NCBI GenBank assembly: GCA_009773555.1
Contig: WSXZ01000018.1
Location: forward strand, 1 to 64,000
Direction: 5' to 3'
DNA length: 64,000 bases
Source: Methylocystaceae bacterium
GTDB lineage: Bacteria > Pseudomonadota > Alphaproteobacteria > Rhizobiales > Beijerinckiaceae
Shown in pieces: positions 1 to 7,971 of the stretch (position 1 is its first letter; each line of letters opens with the position of its first letter). Made by a program: the position numbers and the translations under genes. Under the pieces are notes generated by a model. The model saw only the letters and a list, made by a program, of their open reading frames with translations, made no database searches and was not told where the DNA came from.

Positions 1-1
1 C

Positions 2-217
2 GTCAGCGCTAAGTACGACGATACCATGGAGAGGGCTGAGGCCGCATTGACGACAGTGGGCGAGCAGTCGCGGGAAATCGCGGAGAAGGCCAGGTCGGCC
101 GGCGAAGGGCTCAAGACAACCGTCGAAGGCGCGGTGCGCGAACAGCCGGTGACGGCGCTGTTGCTTGCCGTCGCGGGAGGATTTCTCATCGGGGCCATGT
201 GGAAGGGCCGTAGCTAA
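2..217 (+). CDS. DUF883/ElaB-like membrane-anchored small protein (5' truncated by window edge)
   Basis: The reading frame is open to the left edge, so the true start probably lies outside; the ATG at 26 has no good ribosome binding site. The visible part is a charged amphipathic helix, then the junction REQPVTALLLAVAGGFLIGA and a short basic tail. A helix plus one C-terminal membrane segment is the layout of the ElaB/YqjD/DUF883 family, ribosome- or membrane-associated proteins often made under stress. The next gene is a holin-superfamily-like membrane protein, a common partner. The family call rests on architecture and the C-terminal motif only. Confidence 0.6.
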   Translation, partial: VSAKYDDTMERAEAALTTVGEQSREIAEKARSAGEGLKTTVEGAVREQPVTALLLAVAGGFLIGAMWKGRS

Positions 218-235
218 TCTGGAGCGGGCAAGATC

Positions 236-733
236 ATGATGCTGGATCCGCTATTCCATCGGGTTGACGAGAGTATCGCGAACGCGACGCGAGGAGCGTC
301 GCGTCTCGCCATCGTCGCGACCCTCGCGCTGCTCGCGCTCGGCTTCGCCACGGCCGCCGCCCACGCCTACGCCATGAGGACGTGGGGAGAAATTGCCGGC
401 AACCTCGTCATCGCCGGAGCCTTTCTCTTCGCGGCGCTCGTTGTCTATCTCGCGACACATGACTCCGTCGCGAACGAAACTCAAGCTCCAGCAGCCGAAC
501 TCGAACAGAGCAGCTTTGCGCAACTCCCCTTCATTGATCAGCTGTTCAAGCCGGATGGAAATTTGGTGCGGTCGATCGGCTCCTCCATCGGTTCGATGGC
601 GCCCGTCGCGGCGAAAGCAGTGGCCGAACGCGTAGCGCCAAACCTCCATCTGATCATCGGCGCCGCCGTCGGACTGATGCTTGCGTCGAAAATTTCGGAA
701 AAGCTTGACAGTACGAAGTCTCCGGAAGCCTAA
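236..733 (+). CDS. Two-TM membrane protein (phage-holin 3_6-like stress partner of DUF883)
   Basis: A 165-aa protein with two hydrophobic helices at about residues 23-45 and 55-75, then a long hydrophilic region and a weakly hydrophobic C-terminal segment near residues 135-150. Small membrane proteins of this kind often follow DUF883 genes in alphaproteobacteria. The start is one of two tandem ATGs (236 or 239). The gene follows the preceding one by 18 bp and precedes ku by 44 bp, so all may share one transcript. The biochemical function is unknown. Confidence 0.6.
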   Translation: MMLDPLFHRVDESIANATRGASRLAIVATLALLALGFATAAAHAYAMRTWGEIAGNLVIAGAFLFAALVVYLATHDSVANETQAPAAELEQSSFAQLPFIDQLFKPDGNLVRSIGSSIGSMAPVAAKAVAERVAPNLHLIIGAAVGLMLASKISEKLDSTKSPEA

Positions 734-777
734 TCAGCGGGCGAGCGTCAGCCGCCCGCGAGCGTACGAGGTTTGCG

Positions 778-1638
778 TTGTCGCCGAGAGCGAACTGGAA
801 GGGCTCTCTAAAGATTGCGGAGCTCACCTGTCCGGTGGCGCTCTACTCCGCGACGTCGACGTCTGACAGGATCGCGTTCCACACGATCAACCGATCCACC
901 GGTCACCGCGTGCGGCGGACCTTTGTCGATAGCGACACCGGCGACCCTGTGGAATCCGCCGATCAAGTCAAAGGCTACGAGGTCGGCAAGAACGAATATG
1001 TCGTTGTCGAACCGGAGGAAATCGCGCAGGCGACGCCAAAAGGCGATAAAACTTTAGCGATCGAGACATTTGTGGACTGCGGCGAAATCGACGCCGTCTA
1101 TTTCGACAAGCCCTATTATCTCTCCCCCTCCCAAAGCGATGCGAACGAACTTTTCGTTCTGATACGCGAGGGCATGCGCAAGAACAAAGTCGCAGCCCTC
1201 GCGAAGACCGTGCTCTTCAGGCGCGCGCGCACCGTTCTGATCAGCGCTTATGGCGACGGGCTGCTCGCGACCACGCTGAACTTCGATTATGAGGTGCGCT
1301 CGGCGCAGCAGGCGTTCGACGAGGTGCCCGAGGTTAAAGTTCAGCCCGAAATGCTTCAGCTGGCCAAGCACATTATCGACACTAAGCAGGGCGTCTTCGA
1401 CCCGTCGACGTTCGAAGACCGCTATGAGGCCGCCCTCGCCGAGTTCGTAAAAGCGAAGCTGGAAGGCGCGCCTATCGCGCCGCCGCGTAAGGCTCGCGAA
1501 GCCAAGGTCGTCAATCTGCTCGAGGCGCTGCGCGAGAGCGCGGCTCTTTCGGAGCAGAGCGACAAAGCTGCAGCCAAGAAACGCGCGGCGCAGCCTCGCA
1601 AGACCCGGACAGCCGCGACACGCCGGAAAGCGAGCTGA
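778..1638 (+). CDS. ku: Non-homologous end joining protein Ku (copy 1)
   Basis: A bacterial Ku homodimer binds DNA double-strand ends as a ring and recruits LigD for end joining. The N-terminus (NWKGSLKIAELTCPVALYSA) and the central FDKPYYL motif are typical of Ku, and the 286-aa length fits. The C-terminal tail is Lys/Ala/Arg-rich, as in the DNA-binding and LigD-contacting extensions of bacterial Ku. The start is a TTG; the conserved MSPRANWKG start supports it. ligD follows 6 bp later, indicating translational coupling. Confidence 0.95.
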   Translation: MSPRANWKGSLKIAELTCPVALYSATSTSDRIAFHTINRSTGHRVRRTFVDSDTGDPVESADQVKGYEVGKNEYVVVEPEEIAQATPKGDKTLAIETFVDCGEIDAVYFDKPYYLSPSQSDANELFVLIREGMRKNKVAALAKTVLFRRARTVLISAYGDGLLATTLNFDYEVRSAQQAFDEVPEVKVQPEMLQLAKHIIDTKQGVFDPSTFEDRYEAALAEFVKAKLEGAPIAPPRKAREAKVVNLLEALRESAALSEQSDKAAAKKRAAQPRKTRTAATRRKAS

Positions 1639-1644
1639 CCTCGC

Positions 1645-4203
1645 ATGTCGCTTGCCGACTACCGCAAGAAGCGCGATTTTGGGACGACGCGCGAGCCGAA
1701 GGGGCGAGGCGCTCGAAAGGCTGGCAGCAGCTTCGTCGTCCAGAAACATGCCGCGAGGCGGCTGCATTACGATCTTCGCCTGGAGATGGACGGCGTTCTG
1801 AAAAGCTGGGCTGTGACCAGAGGTCCAAGCCTCGTGCCGGGCGAAAAGCGGCTCGCCGTTCACGTCGAGGACCACCCTCTCGACTATCGCAATTTCGAAG
1901 GCGTCATTCCGGAAGGCCAATATGGCGCCGGCGAAGTGATCGTGTGGGACAAGGGCGTGTGGATTCCCGAAGGCGATCCGCACAAGGGCTATGCCAAGGG
2001 TCACCTCGATTTCGAATTGCGCGGCGAAAAGCTCGGGGGCCGTTGGCATCTCGTGCGCATGGCGCGAAAACCGCGCGAGAAGCACGACAACTGGCTTCTT
2101 ATCAAAAGCGAAGACGCATTTGCGCGTGCGCCTGAAGACGAGGACATACTTGAGGAGATGCCGCGTTCGGTAGACACCGGGCGCACGATCGGCGATGTCG
2201 CAGAGGGCAAGCCGGCGCGGCGCTCGAAAAAAGCCGCCGCGCCAAAACAGGCCGCAGCGCCCCGGTCAATCAAGACAAGCGCCGTCGCGCCAACGCAAGC
2301 GCCCGCGGCGGACATCGACCCGTCGCGTCTCAAGGGCGCAAAGAAAGCGCCGCTACCGAATTTCATTGCGCCGATGCAGGCCAGTTCCGGCGCCGCGCCG
2401 GCGAGTAAGGAATGGATTCACGAAATCAAATTCGACGGCTATCGCGTGCAGGCGCGCATCGAGGCGGGACGCGTACGGCTGCTCTCACGCAGCGGTCTCG
2501 ATTGGACGAAGAAATTCGGCGATGAGGTCGCGTCGGCGCTGCGCGCCCTGCCGCTCGGCGCCGCGCTCATCGACGGCGAAATCGTCGTCGAGACGAGTTC
2601 GGGCGCGTCGGATTTCTCCGGGCTGCAGGCCGATCTGAGCGCAGGGCGGACCGATCGCTTCGTCTATTGGGCCTTCGATCTTCTGCACCTCGAGGGCTAC
2701 GATCTGCGCGGCGCGACCTTGCTGGAACGCAAACGGTTGCTGGAAGCGCTCCTGGGCGCTGAGAACGGCGACACGGTTCGTCTGAGCCTTCACTTTGAGG
2801 ACAGCGGCGCGGTCGTGCTGTCGCACGCGTGTCGACTCGGCCTCGAAGGCGTAGTGTCAAAGCTGCGGGATTCGTCCTATCGCTCCGGCCGCGTGAAGAG
2901 CTGGATAAAAGCCAAATGCTTCGCGCGGCAGGAGTTCGTCGTCGCGGGCTATACGCCATCGACGGTGTCGCGCCGGGCGATCGGCGCGCTCGTGCTTGGC
3001 GTCTACCAGAATGGCGTGCTTTGCCATGTTGGCCGCGTCGGGACGGGATTTACGGCCGATATGGCGCATGAGCTTTTCACGAAACTCGATCCCATGCGCA
3101 TCGCCTCGAGCCCGTTCGGCGCGCGGCTCAGCACGGACGCGGCGCGCCACGTGCGCTATGTGCGCCCCGAACTGGTGGCTGAGGTCGAATTTCGCGGCTG
3201 GACGGGCGATCAAAATCTTCGGTACGCCTCCTTTCGCGGTCTGCGCGAAGATAAGGATGCGCGCGACGTCGTCCGTGAAAGTGCGCCGCAGGTTGAGCGC
3301 CCCGCAGCGGCGAGAGCGGAGCAAAGCGCCGTGAGGCTCACCCATCCCGATCGGCTTTATTGGCCGGATCAAGGCGTCACCAAACAGGGCCTCGCCGATT
3401 ACTACACCGAAATCTGGCGCTATATCGCGCCCTTCATCGTCAATCGCCCGCTGGCGCTGCTGCGCTGTCCCAACGGCGTCGAGGGAGAGAAGTTCTTCCA
3501 GAAGCATGCCTGGAAGGGCATCGATCCGAACATCGTCCTCATCGACGACCCGAAAGGAGAAGAACAGCCCTTGCTCAGCATCAAGGACCTCAACGGCCTG
3601 ATCGCGCTCGTTCAATCCGGGGCCCTGGAAATTCATCCCTGGGGCTCGACGGCGTCGGACTGGGAGCGTCCTGACGTCATCATCATGGATCTCGATCCCG
3701 GCGAAGAGGTGGCGTGGGAGTCCGTCATTGCGGCCGCGGAAGAAACGCGAGACCGTCTGCAAGACCTTGGGCTCGCCGCCTTCGTGAAAACATCCGGCGG
3801 CAAGGGCCTTCATGTGGTGGCGCCCGTGAAGCCGAAAGCGGAATGGCCGCAGGTGAAGGCTTTCACCAAAGGCATCGCCGATGCGATGACACAGGACAGC
3901 CCGAGCAAATATGTTGCAACGATCACGAAATCGAAGCGCCGCGGAAAGATACTCATCGACTATCTGCGCAATCAGCGCGGCGCGACGGCTGTCGCGCCCT
4001 ACTCCACGCGCGCCCGTCCGGCAGCCGCAGTATCGGTTCCGCTCTCCTGGGACGAACTCAGTCCGGCGATCGGACCTGACTATTTCACGATCGTGAAAAC
4101 CCTCGCGCGCCTCGAGTCGCTGCAGAGCGATCCGTGGGGAGATTTTCGTCAAGCGGCGGCGCCGATCGAAACGCCGAAGACGCGGGGGAAGAGAAAAGCC
4201 TAG
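1645..4203 (+). CDS. ligD: Multifunctional NHEJ DNA ligase LigD (PE-LIG-POL)
   Basis: An 852-aa LigD with three modules. The 3'-phosphoesterase domain (about residues 10-180) carries the HYDLRLE motif. The ATP-dependent ligase (about 240-540) has the nucleophilic lysine in EIKFDGYR (about K262), then LIDGEIV and EGVVSKL. The primase-polymerase domain (about 565-840) has the metal-binding DLDPGE motif and KTSGGKGLH. The linker at 185-230 is Ala/Lys-rich. The order PE-LIG-POL is one of the known bacterial arrangements. It is co-transcribed with ku, and its stop codon overlaps the convergent stop of the second ku. Confidence 0.97.
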   Translation: MSLADYRKKRDFGTTREPKGRGARKAGSSFVVQKHAARRLHYDLRLEMDGVLKSWAVTRGPSLVPGEKRLAVHVEDHPLDYRNFEGVIPEGQYGAGEVIVWDKGVWIPEGDPHKGYAKGHLDFELRGEKLGGRWHLVRMARKPREKHDNWLLIKSEDAFARAPEDEDILEEMPRSVDTGRTIGDVAEGKPARRSKKAAAPKQAAAPRSIKTSAVAPTQAPAADIDPSRLKGAKKAPLPNFIAPMQASSGAAPASKEWIHEIKFDGYRVQARIEAGRVRLLSRSGLDWTKKFGDEVASALRALPLGAALIDGEIVVETSSGASDFSGLQADLSAGRTDRFVYWAFDLLHLEGYDLRGATLLERKRLLEALLGAENGDTVRLSLHFEDSGAVVLSHACRLGLEGVVSKLRDSSYRSGRVKSWIKAKCFARQEFVVAGYTPSTVSRRAIGALVLGVYQNGVLCHVGRVGTGFTADMAHELFTKLDPMRIASSPFGARLSTDAARHVRYVRPELVAEVEFRGWTGDQNLRYASFRGLREDKDARDVVRESAPQVERPAAARAEQSAVRLTHPDRLYWPDQGVTKQGLADYYTEIWRYIAPFIVNRPLALLRCPNGVEGEKFFQKHAWKGIDPNIVLIDDPKGEEQPLLSIKDLNGLIALVQSGALEIHPWGSTASDWERPDVIIMDLDPGEEVAWESVIAAAEETRDRLQDLGLAAFVKTSGGKGLHVVAPVKPKAEWPQVKAFTKGIADAMTQDSPSKYVATITKSKRRGKILIDYLRNQRGATAVAPYSTRARPAAAVSVPLSWDELSPAIGPDYFTIVKTLARLESLQSDPWGDFRQAAAPIETPKTRGKRKA

Positions 4204-5006
4204 CGACGTTTGGAGCCGCGCTTTTCCGCATCGATGCTCTTGCGCAGCGCATCCATGATATTGACGACATTGCTCGGAGCCGCCGAAGCCTGTTTTTTGC
4301 CGCGAGCGGGTATGTGCGCCTTCTTCTTTCCGGAAATGATGTCCAGCAACTGCGCTTGAACGGGATCATGGGTCATCGCCGGATCCCAGTGACTCTTGCG
4401 CTCATCGATCAATTTGGAAATCAGGGCGAGCGCTTGCGCGTTCGGCGCTTCCGCGCCAACCTTGTCGAGGTAGTCCTTCGGATCGCGCACCTCGTCAGCG
4501 AAGCGCAATGTCCATAAGACAAGCCCCTTGTCGCGCGGCTCGACCATCACGGCGCGCTCGCGTCGATACATCACGAGCCGCGACAGGCCGACGGTGCCCG
4601 TCGCCTTAATCGCGTCGCGAATGACGGAAAAGGCCTCAGCGCCGATTGGATCATCCGGAACGAGATAGTGCGGCTTGTCGAACCAGATCCAGTCGACGCT
4701 CGCGGCCGGAGCAAAGGTCTCGATATCGATCGTTCGCGTGCTTTCGAGACTTAAGGCGTCAAGCTCTTCATCTTCAAGAAGCACGTAATCGTCTTCGCTG
4801 CGCGGATAACCTTTCGCCGCGTCGTCTTCGCCAATCGGCGCGCCGGAGACCGCATCGACATATTGACTGACGACGCGGTTGCCAGTGTTTCGATTAAGGA
4901 TGTGGAAGCGAACTTTTTCGCCTTCAGTCGTGGCCGGCGTCATCGCGACCGGACAGGTCACAAGCGAAAGCTTCAAATAGCCTTTCCAGAATGACCGCGG
5001 CGCCAT
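4200..5006 (-). CDS. ku: Non-homologous end joining protein Ku (copy 2)
   Basis: This is a second Ku paralogue, convergent with ligD and overlapping its stop codon. The start at 5006 (MAPRSFWKGYLKLSLVTCPV) is chosen because it aligns with the other Ku; the longer ORF from 5039 adds 11 residues unlike Ku. FDKPHYL is conserved and the tail is basic. An upstream GGAAC-N16-CGTT element at 5041-5065 points to general-stress sigma factor control. Multiple Ku paralogues are common in rhizobia and relatives and may form distinct dimers. Confidence 0.95.
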   Translation of the reverse strand: MAPRSFWKGYLKLSLVTCPVAMTPATTEGEKVRFHILNRNTGNRVVSQYVDAVSGAPIGEDDAAKGYPRSEDDYVLLEDEELDALSLESTRTIDIETFAPAASVDWIWFDKPHYLVPDDPIGAEAFSVIRDAIKATGTVGLSRLVMYRRERAVMVEPRDKGLVLWTLRFADEVRDPKDYLDKVGAEAPNAQALALISKLIDERKSHWDPAMTHDPVQAQLLDIISGKKKAHIPARGKKQASAAPSNVVNIMDALRKSIDAEKRGSKRR

Positions 5007-5040
5007 TCTAAACCTCTCCGAGGTCCGGGAACTCTCCAAT

Positions 5041-5065
5041 AACGCTCCGTCGCACGCATCGTTCC
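5041..5065 (-). promoter_or_regulatory. EcfG-type promoter for ku copy 2
   Basis: On the minus strand the sequence reads GGAAC, 16 nt, CGTT, which matches the alphaproteobacterial general stress sigma factor consensus. The -10 element is about 35 nt upstream of the ku start codon. Confidence 0.75.
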
Positions 5066-5111
5066 GCTTCCGCCCTAATCACCACGAAAAAAGGCAGTTA
5101 GCGCTCCTAAG

Positions 5112-5136
5112 GGAACTTTGGCCCTCGACTAGTGTT
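5112..5136 (+). promoter_or_regulatory. EcfG-type promoter for the NepR-like gene
   Basis: GGAAC, 16 nt, TGTT: a perfect -35 and one mismatch in the -10 against GGAAC-N16/17-CGTT. It lies about 85 nt upstream of the preferred nepR-like start. Autoregulation of nepR genes by EcfG is usual. Confidence 0.6.
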
Positions 5137-5221
5137 AAATTCAATCATGACCCTCCACCTGCCCGTATTCATTGGAGTCGACGGCTCCGATATCCAGAGC
5201 GCCGCCCAAGGGCTCTTCGAC

Positions 5222-5431
5222 ATGAATAAGAAAGCTGAAAAGCAAATCTCGAAGGGCCGCCGGGGCGCGCCTGGGGCGCAGCGTGAGGTGGCGCACCAGC
5301 TCTCCTTCCTTGGGATCGATGGGGAATTGACCTCCCGGCTGCGCGACGTGTACGCGACGAGCCTCTTAGAACCGATGCCGGATAAGTTTCTCGACTTGCT
5401 CGTGCGACTTTCAGCGTCGGTCGCCAAATAG
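5222..5431 (+). CDS. NepR-like anti-sigma factor
   Basis: NepR binds and inhibits the general stress sigma factor EcfG and is itself sequestered by phosphorylated PhyR. The C-terminal half, LRDVYATSLLEPMPDKFLDL, matches the NepR core pattern (LRxxYxxxxxEPxPDxFLxLL). The ORF track starts at a GTG at 5132. I prefer the ATG at 5222 (69 aa, usual NepR size) because the GTG lies inside the promoter and the extra N-terminus does not resemble NepR; an ATG at 5147 is also possible. No phyR or ecfG is adjacent, so this is an orphan copy. Confidence 0.75.
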   Translation: MNKKAEKQISKGRRGAPGAQREVAHQLSFLGIDGELTSRLRDVYATSLLEPMPDKFLDLLVRLSASVAK

Positions 5432-5513
5432 GCTGTAGCGGTTGTTGCTCACGCTCTCCTGGAAGGCGTGACTGGCTCCTTGCGCTGGACGCGCTGAGTG
5501 ACGAGAAAGAATT

Positions 5514-5552
5514 AAAAAAAAAAATGATTGCCTGTCCTTCAACAGGCAATCA
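5514..5552 (-). terminator. Rho-independent terminator downstream of the 53-aa ORF
   Basis: A perfect 10-bp stem, TGATTGCCTG/CAGGCAATCA, with an 8-nt loop, followed on the minus strand by an 11-T run. It starts 24 nt after the stop codon of the small minus-strand ORF. Confidence 0.9.
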
Positions 5553-5575
5553 TCAAGGATCTATGGTCGAGGGAA

Positions 5576-5737
5576 TCATTTTCGGCTGCGCAACCACTGC
5601 TCGATCTCCGCTTGTCGCGGTTCGCGAACATGGATGAAACGCTTTCGCGGCGCTTCGACTTGCGGCAAAAGCAGCAACTTGCAGACAATTTCCACAGTGC
5701 GCCGCCAGTCTACACCAAGTTTCGGCTTCGAACTCAT
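5576..5737 (-). CDS. Unannotated 53-aa basic small protein in the stress cluster
   Basis: Missing from the ORF track because of length. From ATG at 5737 it reads MSSKPKLGVDWRRTVEIVCK onward for 53 codons and ends QWLRSRK. Support: an AAAGGAGAG Shine-Dalgarno 5 nt before the ATG, a GGAAC-N16-AGTT promoter 37 nt upstream, and a strong terminator after the stop. The protein is basic with a short hydrophobic stretch (CKLLLLP). I recognise no family. The overlapping plus-strand ORF 5528-5917 lacks such signals and is probably a shadow. Confidence 0.75.
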   Translation of the reverse strand: MSSKPKLGVDWRRTVEIVCKLLLLPQVEAPRKRFIHVREPRQAEIEQWLRSRK

Positions 5738-5773
5738 TTCGGCTCTCCTTTCAACGGAGACGGGTATGAAAAC

Positions 5774-5798
5774 AACTCTCCCTTTTTAAGAATGTTCC
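5774..5798 (-). promoter_or_regulatory. EcfG-type promoter for the 53-aa ORF
   Basis: Minus-strand GGAAC, 16 nt, AGTT (one mismatch to CGTT), placed 37 nt upstream of the ORF start. Confidence 0.55.
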
Positions 5799-5856
5799 AA
5801 GATGTCGGCAAAGCTCCGTTCTCTCCTCTCTTCGCCAGCGAAGTGGGCGCCCCGAT

Positions 5857-5883
5857 AAAAAAGCCCGAACCTGAGGTTCGGGC
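5857..5883 (-). terminator. Rho-independent terminator downstream of csbD
   Basis: GCCCGAACC-TGA-GGTTCGGGC hairpin followed on the minus strand by six T residues. It lies 55 nt past the csbD stop codon. Confidence 0.85.
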
Positions 5884-5937
5884 CGATCGAGAAGCGCCAG
5901 GAGCGGCGTCACGCTAAGCCCGCGACGCGCTAAAAAT

Positions 5938-6141
5938 TCACGAGTTTAGAGTCTTCAGCCAGGTGTCAACCTCTTCGCGAATGCGGTCCCGCCCTTCGCC
6001 GTAGCGTTCTTGGAGAACGCCCTCAAACTGTTCGCGCTTGCCGTCCATGCGCGCGAGATCGTCGTCGGTGAGTTCCGCCCACTTCTCTCTTACCTTGCCC
6101 TTGAACTGCTTCCAGTTGCCTTCGACACGATTCCAGTCCAT
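5938..6141 (-). CDS. csbD: CsbD family general stress protein
   Basis: The start at 6141 gives MDWNRVEGNWKQFKGKVREK, the typical CsbD N-terminus; the 77-aa ORF version carries 10 extra residues. The 67-aa hydrophilic helical protein ends in a short motif (EEVDTWLKTL), usual for the family. CsbD proteins accumulate under general stress, and their molecular role is unclear. A perfect GGAAC-N16-CGTT promoter upstream and a strong terminator downstream make it a single-gene stress unit. Confidence 0.95.
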   Translation of the reverse strand: MDWNRVEGNWKQFKGKVREKWAELTDDDLARMDGKREQFEGVLQERYGEGRDRIREEVDTWLKTLNS

Positions 6142-6179
6142 CGCCGTTTCCCCAAGGTTAAGGAGTTCCACGCCGAGGC

Positions 6180-6204
6180 AACGCGGGCGGAACCGCTTTG
6201 TTCC
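6180..6204 (-). promoter_or_regulatory. EcfG-type promoter for csbD
   Basis: Minus-strand GGAAC, 16 nt, CGTT: a perfect match to the general-stress promoter consensus, with the -10 element 39 nt upstream of the csbD ATG. Confidence 0.8.
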
Positions 6205-6250
6205 GGGATTCTGGCGGAAGGGAATCGCAATCGTAGGGCGAAATTGCCGC

Positions 6251-6766
6251 TCAGGCGGCTGCGCCGCAGCACTTCTTATACTTCTTGCCGGAGCCGCAGG
6301 GACAAGGATCGTTACGGCCCGCCTGCTTGCCCTTCACGACGGGCGCGCTCTTGCGATTGGCCTCTTCGAGGAAATACCAGCGGCCATCCTGCGCGTCATG
6401 TCGAAACAGCGAGCGCTCCCGATGCGCATAACGTTCGCCTTCGCTGGAGAAATGCGCGACGAATTCGACGAAGCCGGTTTCATCGCCCTGCAGTCCCTGT
6501 TCCGTCGACAGGATCTCAAGCCCAAGCCATTGCGAGCTGCGCGACCAGTGCGTGATGGCCTTCCGATCGAAATCGTAACGCGACTCCGGCGCCAGGGAGT
6601 CGACAAGGTAGTCGATGTCACCCAATGCAAAGGCGGTGTAACGCGAGCGCATGAGCGCTTCAGCGCTTGGCGCCGGCTGTTTCTCTTCGATGTAACGGGC
6701 GCAGCAGGCCGCATAGGAAAGCTGTTGCGCGTCCATCGCGCGGCAGGGACATGTCTGGTCGTTCAT
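6251..6766 (-). CDS. YchJ/UPF0225 family protein with two SEC-C type metal motifs
   Basis: A 171-aa protein with an N-terminal Cys motif (CPCRAM, then CCARY), a central NTF2-like domain ([18 protein letters not shown], a YchJ signature) and a C-terminal SEC-C zinc motif ([19 protein letters not shown]). SEC-C motifs bind zinc and contact proteins such as SecB in SecA; the role in YchJ is unknown. It stands alone on the minus strand, downstream of fdsD. Confidence 0.93.
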   Translation of the reverse strand: MNDQTCPCRAMDAQQLSYAACCARYIEEKQPAPSAEALMRSRYTAFALGDIDYLVDSLAPESRYDFDRKAITHWSRSSQWLGLEILSTEQGLQGDETGFVEFVAHFSSEGERYAHRERSLFRHDAQDGRWYFLEEANRKSAPVVKGKQAGRNDPCPCGSGKKYKKCCGAAA

Positions 6767-6881
6767 CGCTCAGTCGGAGTAAGAATGATCGCGCGGCTGC
6801 GCCAGGGTCTCAGACCTAGGCGACGAACGCGCCGACGTCCAATGTTTTGCGACATGGAGAGTGCGAACAATCGAGCGTTCG

Positions 6882-7154
6882 TCAGCCGTCGGAACCGCCT
6901 TCGCCGGGACGCAATTCCGAAGCAGCGGCGCCCGCTGGGTGTTTGAGGCGTTTCACCGCCTCGATTGCGATCGGATCGAGGCCGGCGCCGCCATGATCGA
7001 CATGCGCGACGATAGCGTTCCGCATACGCGGGTCCCAGAACTTCTTCAAATGATCCGTCATGCTCGCGACGCCTTCGGGATGCTTCTGAGCCACGAAGAA
7101 CGTGCCGATCTGGTTAGCCATTCTGACGAGCTTATCGACCGAATCATGCGACAT
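6882..7154 (-). CDS. fdsD: NAD-dependent formate dehydrogenase delta subunit
   Basis: A small subunit (90 aa) of the soluble NAD-linked molybdenum formate dehydrogenase. The opening (DKLVRMANQIGTFFVAQKHP) and the KKFWDPRMR motif are typical of FdsD. Its role in assembly or stability of the complex is not fully defined. It is the last gene of the fds operon and its start overlaps the fdhD end by 11 bp. Confidence 0.95.
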   Translation of the reverse strand: MSHDSVDKLVRMANQIGTFFVAQKHPEGVASMTDHLKKFWDPRMRNAIVAHVDHGGAGLDPIAIEAVKRLKHPAGAAASELRPGEGGSDG

Positions 7155-7971
7155 GTGCGGAAACCTGTTCGAGGATGCGTCCTGGATGGGTGAAGACTTC
7201 GAAGTCCCGGCCGCGCATGACGGCGACGAGAGTCATGCCGCAGTGTTGCGCGTTACGCACCGCGAGCGCAGTCGGCGCCGAGACGGCGGCGATGATCGGC
7301 GCGCCCATGCGCGCCGCCTTCTGCACGAGTTCGACGGAAACCCGGCTCGTCATCAGCACCACGCCTTGCCCGGCGGCGATGGCTTGGCGCGTCAGCGCGC
7401 CGGCGAGTTTGTCGAGAGCGTTATGGCGGCCGACGTCCTCGCGCGCGATCAGCGCGCCGGAGACGGGATTCCAGAAGGCCGCGGCGTGGATGGCGCGGGT
7501 CTCCTGATTATACATCTGCGCGGCCGGGAGACGGCCCATCGCCTCGATCAAGGCGTCGGCGCGCACCGACAGCGCATTGTCGAGAGTCGGCAGAATGCGC
7601 GTCGCCGCCTCCAGACTCTCAATGCCGCAGAGACCGCAGCCCGTCGGGCCCGCCATCGAACGGCGCCGCTCGACATAGGATTCCTGCCGTCCGCCCTTGA
7701 GCCAGGCGCGCAGTTCAATGCCGGCGTCGGAGACGACGATCTCGACATCGCCTGCCTGCTCCGGCGAATCGATCAGCCCCTCCGTGAGCGCGAAGCCGAT
7801 CGCGAAATCCTCGAGATCCGCCGGCGTCGCCATCATCACCGCATGGGTGGAGCCGCCAAAGGTGAAGGCGACCGGCGTCTCTTCGGGGATCACGCGAGAA
7901 GAACGCGCCGTCACATCGTGACGGCGCGCCAGGCATTCCACCCGTAGTGTCGGCGGCGGCCTCTCCGTCAT
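7144..7971 (-). CDS. fdhD: Formate dehydrogenase accessory sulfurtransferase FdhD
   Basis: FdhD transfers sulfur from IscS to the molybdenum cofactor, which is needed to activate formate dehydrogenases. The 275-aa length and the CGLCG motif (two catalytic cysteines) support the call, as do the N-terminal EETPVAF and REDVGRHNALDKL motifs. Its start overlaps the fdsA stop by 4 bp, and it sits between fdsA and fdsD as in other fdsGBACD operons (fdhD = fdsC). Confidence 0.97.
   Translation of the reverse strand: MTERPPPTLRVECLARRHDVTARSSRVIPEETPVAFTFGGSTHAVMMATPADLEDFAIGFALTEGLIDSPEQAGDVEIVVSDAGIELRAWLKGGRQESYVERRRSMAGPTGCGLCGIESLEAATRILPTLDNALSVRADALIEAMGRLPAAQMYNQETRAIHAAAFWNPVSGALIAREDVGRHNALDKLAGALTRQAIAAGQGVVLMTSRVSVELVQKAARMGAPIIAAVSAPTALAVRNAQHCGMTLVAVMRGRDFEVFTHPGRILEQVSAHVA

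Noticed and set aside
2857-4152. 431-aa minus-strand ORF opposite ligD
   Set aside because: Shadow of the LigD ligase and polymerase domains.
5528-5917. 129-aa plus-strand ORF between nepR-like and csbD
   Set aside because: No RBS, runs over two minus-strand terminators and a minus-strand promoter, and overlaps the better supported 53-aa minus-strand ORF.
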